Assembly: GCA_004102805.1 (NCBI GenBank)
Contig: SCEG01000031.1
Location: forward strand, 1-35,409
From: Muribaculaceae bacterium Isolate-002 (NCI)
GTDB lineage: Bacteria; Bacteroidota; Bacteroidia; Bacteroidales; Muribaculaceae
Direction: 5' to 3'
Length of the DNA stretch: 35,409 nt
The position numbers and the translations under genes were made by a program. The notes under the pieces are model-generated. The model was not told the origin of the DNA, did not search any database, and saw only the letters and a program-made list of their open reading frames with translations. Shown here piece after piece: positions 25,708 through 34,334 of the stretch. The first letter of the stretch is position 1; the number at the start of each line of letters is the position of its first letter.

Positions 25708-26487
25708 TCAGTTCTTAACCGGAATTATCGGGAGACTGCGCGGACAGAATTTGATGCGCGCGCGGGTGCAGACCACGCCGTCGCGGGCTATCTCGACATC
25801 CTGAGTCTCTTCGTCGCCTTTGCAACGCACTTCCACAACATCTTCGAAATGGGCTTCGGCATGATATGAAATGTCGAAACGGCTCACGCGGTTAAGGTCG
25901 TAGTGGCTGACCCCCCAGCGGTCAAGAATGAACTGGATGTAGCGGGTGGAGTTGACGTGGCGGTTGAAATCGATGTCGGAATACTGGAATTTATACATCG
26001 TGACGTGGTCGGGAATGCCGATGGAGCCAAGTCGCGGATGACGCTCTATGGGACACCTGCGATTGCTCGGCGTGACTTTGTGGAGCAGCGGCGTAAGGTC
26101 GGCCGGACGACGGCTCACGATGTTGATTGCGACCCATGTCAGTCGGCCATATCCTATAGCTTCACCAAGGTCGTCGCGCAACTCTACAATACGTTCCGAA
26201 TAGTGACGGTTGAGATCTTCCACCCAGGTGACAAGGCTATAAGGCTTGTTGATCGAGGGGAAACGCGTCAGTTCGATGCTAAGACGTGACAGCACCCATG
26301 CATTGTTGTCTTTAAGCAGATGTTCGTAGCCTACACCAATAGCTGAAGCATGGGCAGTGGATATGTCGATAAGCCTCTGAGCGAGCAGCGGCAACGAGAT
26401 TTCCTGCTGTGCGTTGCATTCGGCGGCACTGAGGAAGAAATCCACTTTATATTCCGTCATGTCATTGTCCATTTTATCTGTCATCAT
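25708..26487 (-). CDS. acyl-ACP thioesterase
   Basis: With the start at ATG 26487 this is a 259-residue protein; the frame continues 8 codons upstream to a TTG that lies within a possible -7 element (TATATTTG, 26509-26516). It has two hot-dog domains, as in the FatA/FatB-type acyl-ACP thioesterase family. The first includes TAHASAIGVGYEHLL and AWVLSRLSIEL. The second carries the catalytic region FQYSDIDFNRHVNSTRYIQFI, with Asp/Asn/His in the expected arrangement. It would release fatty acids from acyl carrier protein. It follows ilvN by 103 bases on the same strand; association with ilv genes is common in Bacteroidales. Its link to branched-chain acyl primers is an inference. Confidence 0.85.
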   Translation of the reverse strand: MMTDKMDNDMTEYKVDFFLSAAECNAQQEISLPLLAQRLIDISTAHASAIGVGYEHLLKDNNAWVLSRLSIELTRFPSINKPYSLVTWVEDLNRHYSERIVELRDDLGEAIGYGRLTWVAINIVSRRPADLTPLLHKVTPSNRRCPIERHPRLGSIGIPDHVTMYKFQYSDIDFNRHVNSTRYIQFILDRWGVSHYDLNRVSRFDISYHAEAHFEDVVEVRCKGDEETQDVEIARDGVVCTRARIKFCPRSLPIIPVKN

Positions 26488-26508
26488 ATAGTGAAACTCT
26501 CGGTATAT

Positions 26509-26516
26509 CAAATATA
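26509..26516 (-). promoter_or_regulatory. possible -7 element for the thioesterase gene
   Basis: On the minus strand it reads TATATTTG, matching TAnnTTTG, 21 bases before the preferred ATG. No -33 element is found at the normal spacing. If functional it would exclude the upstream TTG start. Confidence 0.35.
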
Positions 26517-26590
26517 CAACAAAATTTTCACAAACCGTGGGGTCAAATTAACTTAAAAATTTTTATTTTAAGAGTTTTTTGGCTGAGATG

Positions 26591-27145
26591 CTATTCGGCA
26601 GGAAATCTGTCGGGGTGGAGCCGGGCCTGCTGTTCGATATAGTTGGAGACATGTTCGATGGGCGATTTGGTGACAGTGACACGTCCGGAGCGTACGAACT
26701 GGCGTATGTCGTAGCGTTTGAGCTCTTCAAACAAGGCTTCCGTCTCGTCGTTATGACCGGTTTTCTCAAGTATGGTGTATTCGGGAGTGATATCAAGTAT
26801 GCGCGCACCGTGATGGCGTATGATATTTTCCAGATTACTTTCAATCAAGAGTTTGTCGGTAGGCACTTTATATAGCGCGACTTCCTGGTAGACAATCTCG
26901 TCATCGGTGTGAAGGAATGCCTTCATGACGTCGATACGTTTTTCGATCTGCTGCACCACCTTCTCCATCTGCCTGCGGTCGCCATAGGCTGTGAATGTGA
27001 GTTTGTGCACTCCGGGAATTGATGTCGGACTTGCCGAGATGCTTTCGAGATTGATGCACCGGCGGGTGAAAATAATTGTCACCTGATTGAGCACACCGAC
27101 ATTGTTTTCAGAAAACACTGAAATTGTAAACAACTGCTTTTCCAT
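26591..27145 (-). CDS. ilvN: acetolactate synthase regulatory (small) subunit
   Basis: This 184-residue protein has an N-terminal ACT domain (about 1-78) beginning FTISVFSENNVGVLNQVTII. That matches the valine-binding ACT fold of the small subunit, with Asn14 and the GVLN turn at the effector site. A second C-terminal regulatory domain covers about 85-165. It activates the catalytic subunit and gives feedback inhibition by valine. It is longer than the roughly 96-residue IlvN of E. coli and closer to the IlvH type. It begins 6 bases after the ilvB stop, so the subunits are translationally coupled. Confidence 0.92.
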   Translation of the reverse strand: MEKQLFTISVFSENNVGVLNQVTIIFTRRCINLESISASPTSIPGVHKLTFTAYGDRRQMEKVVQQIEKRIDVMKAFLHTDDEIVYQEVALYKVPTDKLLIESNLENIIRHHGARILDITPEYTILEKTGHNDETEALFEELKRYDIRQFVRSGRVTVTKSPIEHVSNYIEQQARLHPDRFPAE

Positions 27146-27151
27146 AACCTA

Positions 27152-28864
27152 TCACAATTTAAACATCTCGTTAGCATTAATCATCATTTCGTCGACAGCC
27201 GCTCCGAGCGGTATCATCGGGAATATCATGTCGGTGGGGTCGATGTTGACATTCAGCAGATATGCCTTGTCGCTCTTCACCATGCGCGCGATGGCATCGG
27301 AGAGCTGCGAGCGGTCGGTGACGTTTTCGGCGTCGATGCTGTATGCCGCGCATATCGCTACAAAATCGGGGTTGACCATCGGAGTCTGTGAGAAACGACC
27401 GTCGTAGAACAGTTGCTGCCACTGACGCACGTTGCCGAGGAAGTTGTTGTTGAGGAGCACGATTTTTACGGCAGTGCCGTATTCAAGTATAGTGCCGAGT
27501 TCCTGTATAGTCATCTGGAAACCACCGTCGCCGACAAACAAAACGACTTCCCTTTCGGGACAGCCCATCTTTGCGCCTATTGCGGCCGGCAGACCGAAGC
27601 CCATTGTTCCGAGACCACCAGATGTGAGCATAGAGCGCGGCTCAGTGAAGCGGAAGTAGCGCGAACCGAACATCTGGTTCTGCCCCACATCGGTTACACC
27701 GATAGCCTTGTCGCCGAATGCGCGGCTGACGAGGTTGACGACCTCTCCCATTTTCATCATGCCGCCTTGCGGGTGAACCTCCGGAGCAATCACTTTTTCA
27801 TTTTCAGTCTTCTCGCATGGAATGAATGAGTCGAGCCACGCGGTGCGTCGTGTCTGGTTAATTCCGGGCAGAAGAGCCTGTAGCGCTTGACGTGCATCGG
27901 CATGTATGGTGAGAGCCGCTTTCACATTCTTGTTGAACTCCGAAGAGTCGATATCTATGTGTATGATTTTTGCCTGCGGGGCATACGCGTCGAGGCGTCC
28001 GGTCACACGGTCGTCAAAACGCATTCCGACAGCAAGAATGACATCGGCGCGGTTGGTGTTGTAGTTGGGGCCGATGTTGCCGTGCATGCCGAGCATGCCT
28101 TTGTAGAGAGGATGGTCGGAAGGCATCGTGGACAGGCCGAGCAGAGTCGCCGCTACGGGGATATCCGCTTTTTCGGCAAGCATGCGGAGTTCATTTTCCG
28201 CACCTGAAATCATCACACCGTGGCCTGAGAGTATCATTGGACGCTCGGCATGGTTGAGCATGCGCGCGGCCTCGGAAATGTCGGCGTTGTTGATTTCGGG
28301 TACAGGTATATAGGAACGTATATAGTCGCATGTGAGGTGCGCCCACTCCACCATGCCCACCTGCGCGTCCTTGGCGATGTCGAGCACTACGGGACCGGGA
28401 CGGCCGTTGTTGGCTATATAGAATGCGCGCGCTACGGCTGCCGGAATATCTTCGGCACGTCGTATCTGCACAGCCCATTTGGTGACCGGATGCACGATAC
28501 CCACCACATCAGTTTCCTGAAAGGCATCGCTGCCGAGAAGAGAAGAAGCCACCTGTCCGGTGATTACGACAAGAGGGGTAGAGTCCATCAAAGCGTCGGA
28601 AAGGCCGGTAATCACATTGGTGGCTGCCGGACCGGAAGTGACAATCACGACACCGGTCTTGCCTGTGGCGCGGGCGTATCCCTGAGCTGCGTGTGTGGCG
28701 CCCTGCTCGTGACGGACGAGAATATGCTTCAGCTGCGAAGTGTAGTCATAGAGCTTGTCGTAGACGGGGATGATAGCTCCGCCGGGATATCCGAACACAG
28801 TATCCACCCCTTCGCATATAAGTGACTTTATAAGCGCCTCGGCTCCGTTAATCTTATTGCTCAT
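27152..28864 (-). CDS. ilvB: acetolactate synthase catalytic (large) subunit
   Basis: This 570-residue thiamine-diphosphate enzyme condenses pyruvate with pyruvate or 2-oxobutyrate, the first committed step to branched-chain amino acids. Visible features are VFGYPGGAIIPVYD, the catalytic Glu53 in RHEQGATHAAQGYAR, the central FAD-binding region, and the ThDP/Mg motif starting GDGGFQM (Gly445, Asp446) and ending NNN at 472-474, followed by FLGNVRQWQQLFY. The length is normal. It lies 36 bases after ilvD and is preceded by a copy of the 17-base leader element. All catalytic positions appear intact. Confidence 0.95.
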   Translation of the reverse strand: MSNKINGAEALIKSLICEGVDTVFGYPGGAIIPVYDKLYDYTSQLKHILVRHEQGATHAAQGYARATGKTGVVIVTSGPAATNVITGLSDALMDSTPLVVITGQVASSLLGSDAFQETDVVGIVHPVTKWAVQIRRAEDIPAAVARAFYIANNGRPGPVVLDIAKDAQVGMVEWAHLTCDYIRSYIPVPEINNADISEAARMLNHAERPMILSGHGVMISGAENELRMLAEKADIPVAATLLGLSTMPSDHPLYKGMLGMHGNIGPNYNTNRADVILAVGMRFDDRVTGRLDAYAPQAKIIHIDIDSSEFNKNVKAALTIHADARQALQALLPGINQTRRTAWLDSFIPCEKTENEKVIAPEVHPQGGMMKMGEVVNLVSRAFGDKAIGVTDVGQNQMFGSRYFRFTEPRSMLTSGGLGTMGFGLPAAIGAKMGCPEREVVLFVGDGGFQMTIQELGTILEYGTAVKIVLLNNNFLGNVRQWQQLFYDGRFSQTPMVNPDFVAICAAYSIDAENVTDRSQLSDAIARMVKSDKAYLLNVNIDPTDMIFPMIPLGAAVDEMMINANEMFKL

Positions 28865-28872
28865 ATTTTATC

Positions 28873-28889
28873 AAGTAACTTTTCAAAAT
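28873..28889 (-). repeat. ilv-cluster leader element, copy 2
   Basis: On the minus strand ATTTTGAAAAGTTACTT, 8 bases before the ilvB ATG. It matches the ilvD copy at 16 of 17 positions and covers the ribosome-binding region. Confidence 0.5.
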
Positions 28890-28900
28890 CATTTTATAGG

Positions 28901-30724
28901 TCAGTTTCTGACTCCGCCCTTATCGGCAGAGGTGACGGCGGTGGCGTAGTTGCGCAGAGCCTTTGACACGACACGGTCGCGGCCGCGCGGGGTGAAGGCC
29001 TCAACACCGTAAGCCTCCTCTTCGGCACGGCGTGCGGCCAGTTCGGCGTCAGAGATGTCGACACGTATCGCACGTGCGGGTATGTCAATCTCGATTATGT
29101 CGCCGTCGCGCACCAGTCCGATGTTTCCACCGGCGGCGGCTTCGGGAGATATATGTCCTATCGACAGGCCGGATGTGCCGCCGGAGAAGCGTCCGTCGGT
29201 AATGAGAGCGCACTCCTTGCCGAGGTGTTTGGCCTTGATGTAGCTTGTGGGGTAAAGCATTTCCTGCATGCCGGGGCCGCCTTTGGGGCCTTCGTATGTT
29301 ATCACCACCACATCGCCTGAGACAACCTTGTCGCCGAGGATGCCTTCCACTGCCTCATCCTGCGAGCGGAATACCTTGGCGGGTCCGCGGAAACGGAAAA
29401 TGCTCTCGTCGACACCCGCGGTCTTGACGACACAGCCGTCAAGAGCGATATTGCCTTTGAGCACGGCAAGACCGCCGTCTCTCACATAAGCATGGTCGAC
29501 ATCGCGTATGCAGCCTGTGGCGCGGTCGGTATCGAGCGACGAGTAGTATGACATCTGCGAGCCGAGCACAAGGTTTTTAGTCTCGCCGGGAGCAGAGCGC
29601 CACAATTCGTCGGCAGCGTCATCATAGTCTTTGCCACCGATGGCGTAACGGTCGATAGCCTGCTGCAGAGTAAGTCCGTCGGCGCGTTTTACAGAGGTGT
29701 CAAGAAGTCCGGCATCGGCAAGCTGTTTCATTATTGACAGTATGCCGCCTGCGCGGTTGACATCCTGCATGTGATAGCTTGAATTAGGCGCTACCTTGCA
29801 AAGAACCGGGGTGCGTCGTGACAGAGCGTCGATATCGTCCATCTTGAAATCTGCGCCGGCCTCGTTGGCCACGGCCAGAAGATGGAGCACCGTGTTGGTC
29901 GAACCACCCATAGCGATATCGAGAGTCATCGCATTGAGAATGGCCTGACGCGACGCAATCGAACGCGGCAGGACTGAAGTGTCGTCTTTTTCGTAGAAAG
30001 CGTAGGTATTCTCAACAATTTTCTTCGCTGCTTTCCGGAAAAGCTCCTTGCGGTTGATATGTGTGGCTACGACAGTGCCGTTGCCGGGAAGCGCGAGTCC
30101 GATTGCCTCGTTGAGCGAGTTCATTGAGTTAGCGGTGAACATGCCGGAGCATGAACCGCATGTGGGACATCCGCGACGTTCGAGCTCGGCGACAGTCTCA
30201 TCGTCGACAGATGTGTCGGCCGAATCAATCATTATGTCAATCAGGTCGAGCGAACGGTCGCCGAGACGTCCGGCCTCCATCGGCCCGCCGCTGACAAATA
30301 TGGCAGGGATATTGAGCCTCATCGCAGCCATGAGCATGCCGGGGGTCACTTTGTCGCAATTTGATATGCACACCATCGCATCGGCCTTGTGAGCGTTTAC
30401 CATATATTCCACGGAGTCGGCGATAAGGTCGCGCGAAGGAAGAGAATAAAGCATACCGTCATGCCCCATTGCAATGCCGTCGTCGATGGCGATTGTATTG
30501 AATTCGGCGGCAAAACAGCCGAGTTTCTCTATTTCAGCTTTAACGATCTGTCCGATTTCATGCAGATGCGTATGACCGGGCACGAATTGTGTGAATGAAT
30601 TGACGATAGCTATAATCGGTTTGCCGATCTGCTCCTCTTTCATACCATTGGCACGCCAAAGGGCACGTGCGCCGGCCATGCGTCGGCCGGATGTGCTTGT
30701 TGCGCTTCTTAACGGTGTAGGCAT
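28901..30724 (-). CDS. ilvD: dihydroxy-acid dehydratase
   Basis: This 607-residue enzyme dehydrates dihydroxy acids to 2-oxo acids, the third common step of valine/isoleucine synthesis. The N-terminal [19 protein letters not shown] is typical. The Fe-S ligands are Cys123 in [10 protein letters not shown] and Cys192 in [17 protein letters not shown]. With HTHLHEIG in place of a Cys-containing sequence near residue 51, it resembles the E. coli type, which carries an oxygen-sensitive [4Fe-4S] cluster. [18 protein letters not shown] and the late [20 protein letters not shown] are further signatures. It is the first gene of the minus-strand operon, with a copy of the 17-base leader element 14 bases before the ATG and a long upstream leader. 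Confidence 0.95.
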   Translation of the reverse strand: MPTPLRSATSTSGRRMAGARALWRANGMKEEQIGKPIIAIVNSFTQFVPGHTHLHEIGQIVKAEIEKLGCFAAEFNTIAIDDGIAMGHDGMLYSLPSRDLIADSVEYMVNAHKADAMVCISNCDKVTPGMLMAAMRLNIPAIFVSGGPMEAGRLGDRSLDLIDIMIDSADTSVDDETVAELERRGCPTCGSCSGMFTANSMNSLNEAIGLALPGNGTVVATHINRKELFRKAAKKIVENTYAFYEKDDTSVLPRSIASRQAILNAMTLDIAMGGSTNTVLHLLAVANEAGADFKMDDIDALSRRTPVLCKVAPNSSYHMQDVNRAGGILSIMKQLADAGLLDTSVKRADGLTLQQAIDRYAIGGKDYDDAADELWRSAPGETKNLVLGSQMSYYSSLDTDRATGCIRDVDHAYVRDGGLAVLKGNIALDGCVVKTAGVDESIFRFRGPAKVFRSQDEAVEGILGDKVVSGDVVVITYEGPKGGPGMQEMLYPTSYIKAKHLGKECALITDGRFSGGTSGLSIGHISPEAAAGGNIGLVRDGDIIEIDIPARAIRVDISDAELAARRAEEEAYGVEAFTPRGRDRVVSKALRNYATAVTSADKGGVRN

Positions 30725-30738
30725 ATTGATGTTGTTTT

Positions 30739-30755
30739 AAGTGACTTTTCAAAAT
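30739..30755 (-). repeat. ilv-cluster leader element, copy 1
   Basis: On the minus strand ATTTTGAAAAGTCACTT, 14 bases before the ilvD ATG, one base different from the copy before ilvB. Confidence 0.5.
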
Positions 30756-30775
30756 TGTTTAATACATTCTCATTA

Positions 30776-30823
30776 TTATGCAGGTATTTTCCGGATAATT
30801 TGTTTCATGAGTTCCTCATACAT
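30776..30823 (-). CDS. possible leader peptide upstream of ilvD
   Basis: A 15-codon ORF reads MYEELMKQIIRKIPA and ends at TAA 30776-30778, 51 bases before ilvD. An internal ATG at 30808, preceded by GAGGAA, would give MKQIIRKIPA with three Ile codons (ATT, ATC, ATA) in ten. Content and place suit a translation-sensing leader for isoleucine. There is no GC-rich terminator hairpin behind it, so classical attenuation is not shown and chance is quite possible. Confidence 0.3.
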   Translation of the reverse strand: MYEELMKQIIRKIPA

Positions 30824-30952
30824 GACAGTCACAGATACCGTTTACGAGAAGTATTGTCTTCGTATTTTAAAATAATATACAAGAGAATCCGTTAAAGTAT
30901 CATAACATAATCTCAATACAAATTATGCATGGCTATCGTTCAGTCTCTGTCA

Positions 30953-30960
30953 CAAAAATA
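30953..30960 (-). promoter_or_regulatory. candidate -7 element for the ilvD operon
   Basis: On the minus strand it reads TATTTTTG (TAnnTTTG), 228 bases before the ilvD ATG. No convincing -33 partner was found. If used, the transcript has a leader of about 220 bases containing the possible leader ORF. Confidence 0.4.
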
Positions 30961-31107
30961 TGTTACCAAACATAATTTTTTTATCAGATTTTGGCAAAAT
31001 TATTCAAAAAAGCGCGTATTAACAAATAATTGCACACATTTTTACCCGATATGCAATTAATTTTATATCTCCCGATAAAAATCAATATTATATAAACGTT
31101 GTCATTT

Positions 31108-31126
31108 AAGGCCTTCAACCCCGGGG
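31108..31126. promoter_or_regulatory. two adjacent palindromes AAGGCCTT and CCCCGGGG
   Basis: AAGGCCTT (31108-31115) and CCCCGGGG (31119-31126), three bases apart, form a GC island in very AT-rich DNA, about 30 bases upstream of the plus-strand -7 element. A protein-binding site is possible. Confidence 0.25.
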
Positions 31127-31156
31127 ATAACAATGATAAAATTGAACTTTTTTAAG

Positions 31157-31164
31157 TAATTTTG
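31157..31164 (+). promoter_or_regulatory. -7 element for the DUF4421 gene
   Basis: TAATTTTG matches TAnnTTTG and lies 27 bases before the ATG at 31192. The in-frame TTG at 31162 lies inside this element, so it is unlikely to be the start codon. No -33 at the normal distance. Confidence 0.5.
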
Positions 31165-31191
31165 CAAAAACAGCATCCTCTCAATAAGAAG

Positions 31192-32271
31192 ATGTCTCAT
31201 AACAATATAACAGGAAGGAAAGTGAAATCAAGGGTTCTGACATTAATAACTGCGGTGATATTCGCCATATCGGCCAATGCGATAAGTTTTGATCTTGACT
31301 CCATTGCCGCTATGGGGCGGTTTCCGCGTTTCTGCGTCAACACCTACAAATGGGGCGACAAATTCTTCAACGGGTATGACACGGCATACGTGGCCGGGAC
31401 GGGATACAAGTGGAATGTAAAGCTGCGCACCGAATCATGGACTGACTATTACAATCTCCATTTCGACAATGAAACGGAGATGTCGATGATTTCACGTCCG
31501 TCGACATCGGCCGGTATATATCTAACTTACATGGCGCTGTCGGTTGGATATGACATGAACCTGTCGAAGTATTTCAACGGACATGAAGAAGCCAGACGAC
31601 GGTGGAATTTCGGGTTCAACTGCATGCTTTTTTCCGCCAATCTGTATTTTGTGAACAACGACGTCGGCACCCGCATATCCACATTCAGGCCCTACGGCGG
31701 TGAGGTCATACACCCCGACATAGTCTACAAGGGCATCAACAATACCAACTGGGGATTTGACCTCTCTTATTTCTTTACCCACCGGCGCTATTCGCATGCG
31801 GCGGCATTCAACTTCTCACGGATACAACACCGCACAGGCGGGTCGTTTTTTGCCGGATTTTCCTTTAATCGCATCAAATATGACTTTGACTTCAACAATC
31901 TGCCGGAAGATATAAGCGAGGCGCTGCCTCCGGGCATTCCCGACAATCATTATGTTGTTAACACACATAATTATATCCTTTCCGGAGGATACGGCTACAA
32001 CTGGGTGTTTGCCCGTCACTGGCTCATGGGGATGTCGGGCACCGTCATGGGCGGACTGTCAGACGGTTATTACGAGGATACAAGCAACAAAAAAGCCACA
32101 TTCATGGCAATGAGCCGCGGAGAACTGTCGGTGGTGTGGAACAACAACCACTGGTTTGCCGGGGCTGTAGGCAATGTGCGCCTTGGCATGGTGCGCGACC
32201 ACAAGCGCACGCTGATGTCATCGGTAATCAATGTGGAGGTATCGTTAGGCTACCGGTTCAATCTGTGGTAA
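31192..32271 (+). CDS. DUF4421 family exported protein, probable outer-membrane beta-barrel
   Basis: I choose ATG 31192 (359 residues, MSHNNITGRKVKSRV...), because the in-frame TTG at 31162 falls in the promoter. A signal peptide covers about residues 10-28 (VLTLITAVIFAISANA). The mature protein is rich in aromatic and Gly residues with alternating strands such as YLTYMALSVGYDMNLSKYF and LSGGYGYNWVF, and ends in a hydrophobic-aromatic strand (LGYRFNLW), as outer-membrane barrels do. It matches the Bacteroidetes family DUF4421, which has no known function. It is divergent from ilvD and 57 bases before the PorE-like lipoprotein gene, which has its own -7 element. Confidence 0.75.
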   Translation: MSHNNITGRKVKSRVLTLITAVIFAISANAISFDLDSIAAMGRFPRFCVNTYKWGDKFFNGYDTAYVAGTGYKWNVKLRTESWTDYYNLHFDNETEMSMISRPSTSAGIYLTYMALSVGYDMNLSKYFNGHEEARRRWNFGFNCMLFSANLYFVNNDVGTRISTFRPYGGEVIHPDIVYKGINNTNWGFDLSYFFTHRRYSHAAAFNFSRIQHRTGGSFFAGFSFNRIKYDFDFNNLPEDISEALPPGIPDNHYVVNTHNYILSGGYGYNWVFARHWLMGMSGTVMGGLSDGYYEDTSNKKATFMAMSRGELSVVWNNNHWFAGAVGNVRLGMVRDHKRTLMSSVINVEVSLGYRFNLW

Positions 32272-32300
32272 CAATATGCGAGACGGAAAAATAATTTTAC

Positions 32301-32308
32301 TATCTTTG
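32301..32308 (+). promoter_or_regulatory. -7 element for the PorE-like lipoprotein gene
   Basis: TATCTTTG matches the -7 consensus, 20 bases before ATG 32329 and 32 before the alternative ATG 32341. No TTTG at -33 was found. Confidence 0.5.
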
Positions 32309-32328
32309 CCGTTAATATATCAAGGTAT

Positions 32329-34314
32329 ATGCTAAAAGAAATGAAAAGACTGATATATATAATATGTGTGACGCTGGCGTGTTGCACGCTATGGAGTTGC
32401 GGCGGAGCGAAACTCTCAACCGCCAACGAGCAATATGCCCGCGGCGAATATAACGACGCGGCAAAGACCTACCGCAAAATCTACAACAAACTCACCAAGC
32501 CCGACGAACGCGCCCTGCGTGGCGAGGTCGCATGGAAAATGGGACTGTGCCACCGTGAACTGAGCCAGTCGGCACGAGCCGCAGCGGCATTTCAGAATGC
32601 CATACGTTACAAGTATCCCGACTCTCTCGCGCAGCTGTATCTTGCAGAGGCACTCCACGCCGAGGGGAAGTATCCGCAGGCAATCAAGGCCTACGAGGAA
32701 TATCTCGCCATAGCACCCTCATCAAAGACTGCCAGAAACGGACTTGACGGCGCCATGATGGCAAATGCCACCAAGGGCGTACGCACTCGCTACGTGGTTC
32801 GTCAGCACAAACTGTTTAACTCGCGCCGTTCGGACTATGCGCCGATGTATGCGCCAGGAGAGACCGACATATTGTATTTCACAACTACCAACGAAAATGT
32901 AAACGGCACGAAAAAATCGGAAATCACCGGAATGAAAAAGGGTGACATATGGATGTCGCGCAAGAACGAACGCGGCGAATGGCTCAGACCCGAAGCCGTG
33001 GAGGGAGAACTGAATACAGAATTTGACGAGGGCATAATCTCGTTTTCACCCGACGGCTCGACTATGTATCTGACACGCGCCCGCCGCGAGCCCAACGCTC
33101 CGACTTCGGTGGAGATATTCACTTCCACGCGCTCCGACGCAAAGTGGAGCGCCCCTCAGAAACTCGAGATAACCGCCGATACGATTTCTGTATATGCCCA
33201 TCCGGCTGTGTCGCCCGACGGCAATTATCTCTATTTCACGTCCGACATGCCCGGAGGACAGGGAGGCCGCGATATCTGGCGCATCAATCTCAAAGACCGT
33301 GTAGGCTCGCTTGAAAATCTCGGCGAATGGATCAATACGCCGGGCGATGAGATGTTCCCCTACATGCGCACCGACTCCGTGATGTATTTCGCATCTGACG
33401 GTCATCCAGGCTACGGAGGCCTTGACATATTCCGCGCGGAGCTCACCAAATCGGGAGGCTGGAAAGTAGAGAATATGGGACGTCCGGTCAATTCGGCTGC
33501 CGATGATTTCGGCATCACATTCGAACCCGGAGCAGAACGTGGATTTCTGTCGTCTAACCGCGATGACGCCCGCGGATATGACCATATTTTCTCATTCGAG
33601 CTGCCGGAACTCCAGATATGGATATCGGGCTGGGTGCTCGACCGTGACGACGAGCCGGTGCCCGACGCCGTAATCAGGATTGTGGGCAACGACGGATCAA
33701 ACCAAAAAGAAGTGGCACGTAACGACGGGTCGTTCCGTTTCCCACTGTCACGTGGTGTCAGCTATGTGATGCTCGCCGGAGCAAAAGGATACCTCAACGC
33801 AAAACAGGAATTTACATCCGACACTGCCGAAGAGGACGCCGAATATAATGTCGACTTCATTCTGGCGTCAATCAACAAGCCTGTGGTAATCGACAATATA
33901 TTTTATGATTTCGACAAGGCCACTCTGCGCCCCGAATCAAAGGAGGCACTTGACGAGATGGCTCAGGTGATGCGTGACAATCCGAATATCACAATAGAGA
34001 TGGCATCGCACACCGACAGCAAAGGCACTGACGAGTATAATCTCGCTCTGTCGGAACGGCGCGCCAAATCGGTCATCGACTATCTGATATCTGTGGGCAT
34101 CGCGCCCGACCGCCTGCAGCATGTAGGTTATGGCGAGTCTCGGCCAAAGACGATAACCAAGCGTCTTGCAAAGGAGTATCCGCAGTTTCCGGAGGGGACA
34201 GTCCTTAACGAGGAATATATCGAGACACTGTCACCGGCCGACCAGGATGCTGCCGACCAGATAAACCGCCGCACGGAGTTTCAGGTGCTTTCGATTGACT
34301 ATAAGATGTATTGA
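32329..34314 (+). CDS. PorE-like OmpA-family lipoprotein (TPR, beta-propeller, CRD, OmpA)
   Basis: This 661-residue lipoprotein has lipobox LWSC with the acceptor Cys24. No acidic stretch follows the Cys, so it should stay in the inner leaflet facing the periplasm. TPR-like repeats cover about 30-140 (ANEQYARGEYNDAAKTYRKI, AIKAYEEYLAIAPSS). A PD40-type beta-propeller covers about 165-425 (ISFSPDGSTMYLT, AVSPDGNYLYFTSD). A carboxypeptidase-regulatory-like domain covers about 430-510, and the peptidoglycan-binding OmpA domain about 520-655 (FYDFDKATLRPES, ASHTDSKGTDEYNLALSERR). This four-part architecture is that of PorE, a type IX secretion component of Porphyromonas, but related proteins exist outside that system. 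An alternative ATG lies at 32341. The GSCFA gene follows closely. Confidence 0.85.
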   Translation: MLKEMKRLIYIICVTLACCTLWSCGGAKLSTANEQYARGEYNDAAKTYRKIYNKLTKPDERALRGEVAWKMGLCHRELSQSARAAAAFQNAIRYKYPDSLAQLYLAEALHAEGKYPQAIKAYEEYLAIAPSSKTARNGLDGAMMANATKGVRTRYVVRQHKLFNSRRSDYAPMYAPGETDILYFTTTNENVNGTKKSEITGMKKGDIWMSRKNERGEWLRPEAVEGELNTEFDEGIISFSPDGSTMYLTRARREPNAPTSVEIFTSTRSDAKWSAPQKLEITADTISVYAHPAVSPDGNYLYFTSDMPGGQGGRDIWRINLKDRVGSLENLGEWINTPGDEMFPYMRTDSVMYFASDGHPGYGGLDIFRAELTKSGGWKVENMGRPVNSAADDFGITFEPGAERGFLSSNRDDARGYDHIFSFELPELQIWISGWVLDRDDEPVPDAVIRIVGNDGSNQKEVARNDGSFRFPLSRGVSYVMLAGAKGYLNAKQEFTSDTAEEDAEYNVDFILASINKPVVIDNIFYDFDKATLRPESKEALDEMAQVMRDNPNITIEMASHTDSKGTDEYNLALSERRAKSVIDYLISVGIAPDRLQHVGYGESRPKTITKRLAKEYPQFPEGTVLNEEYIETLSPADQDAADQINRRTEFQVLSIDYKMY

Positions 34315-34334
34315 CACGGCAAACATTTCCGATT

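Larger units (their letters stand above)
30725..31191. other. divergent intergenic region between ilvD and the DUF4421 gene
   Basis: These 467 AT-rich bases hold, from the ilvD side, the 17-base leader element, a possible Ile-rich leader ORF (30776-30823), a minus-strand -7 element (30953-30960), two adjacent palindromes (31108-31126) and a plus-strand -7 element (31157-31164). No other gene or stable GC-rich terminator was found. Confidence 0.55.

Noticed and set aside
26488..26511. TTG start for the thioesterase
   Set aside because: It coincides with a TATATTTG promoter-like element; ATG 26487 is the better start.
31162..31191. TTG start for the DUF4421 protein
   Set aside because: The TTG lies inside the predicted -7 promoter element, so it would not be transcribed; ATG 31192 precedes a signal peptide.
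34311..34334. TTG start for the GSCFA protein
   Set aside because: It overlaps the stop of the PorE-like gene and adds residues outside the domain; ATG 34335 is preferred.
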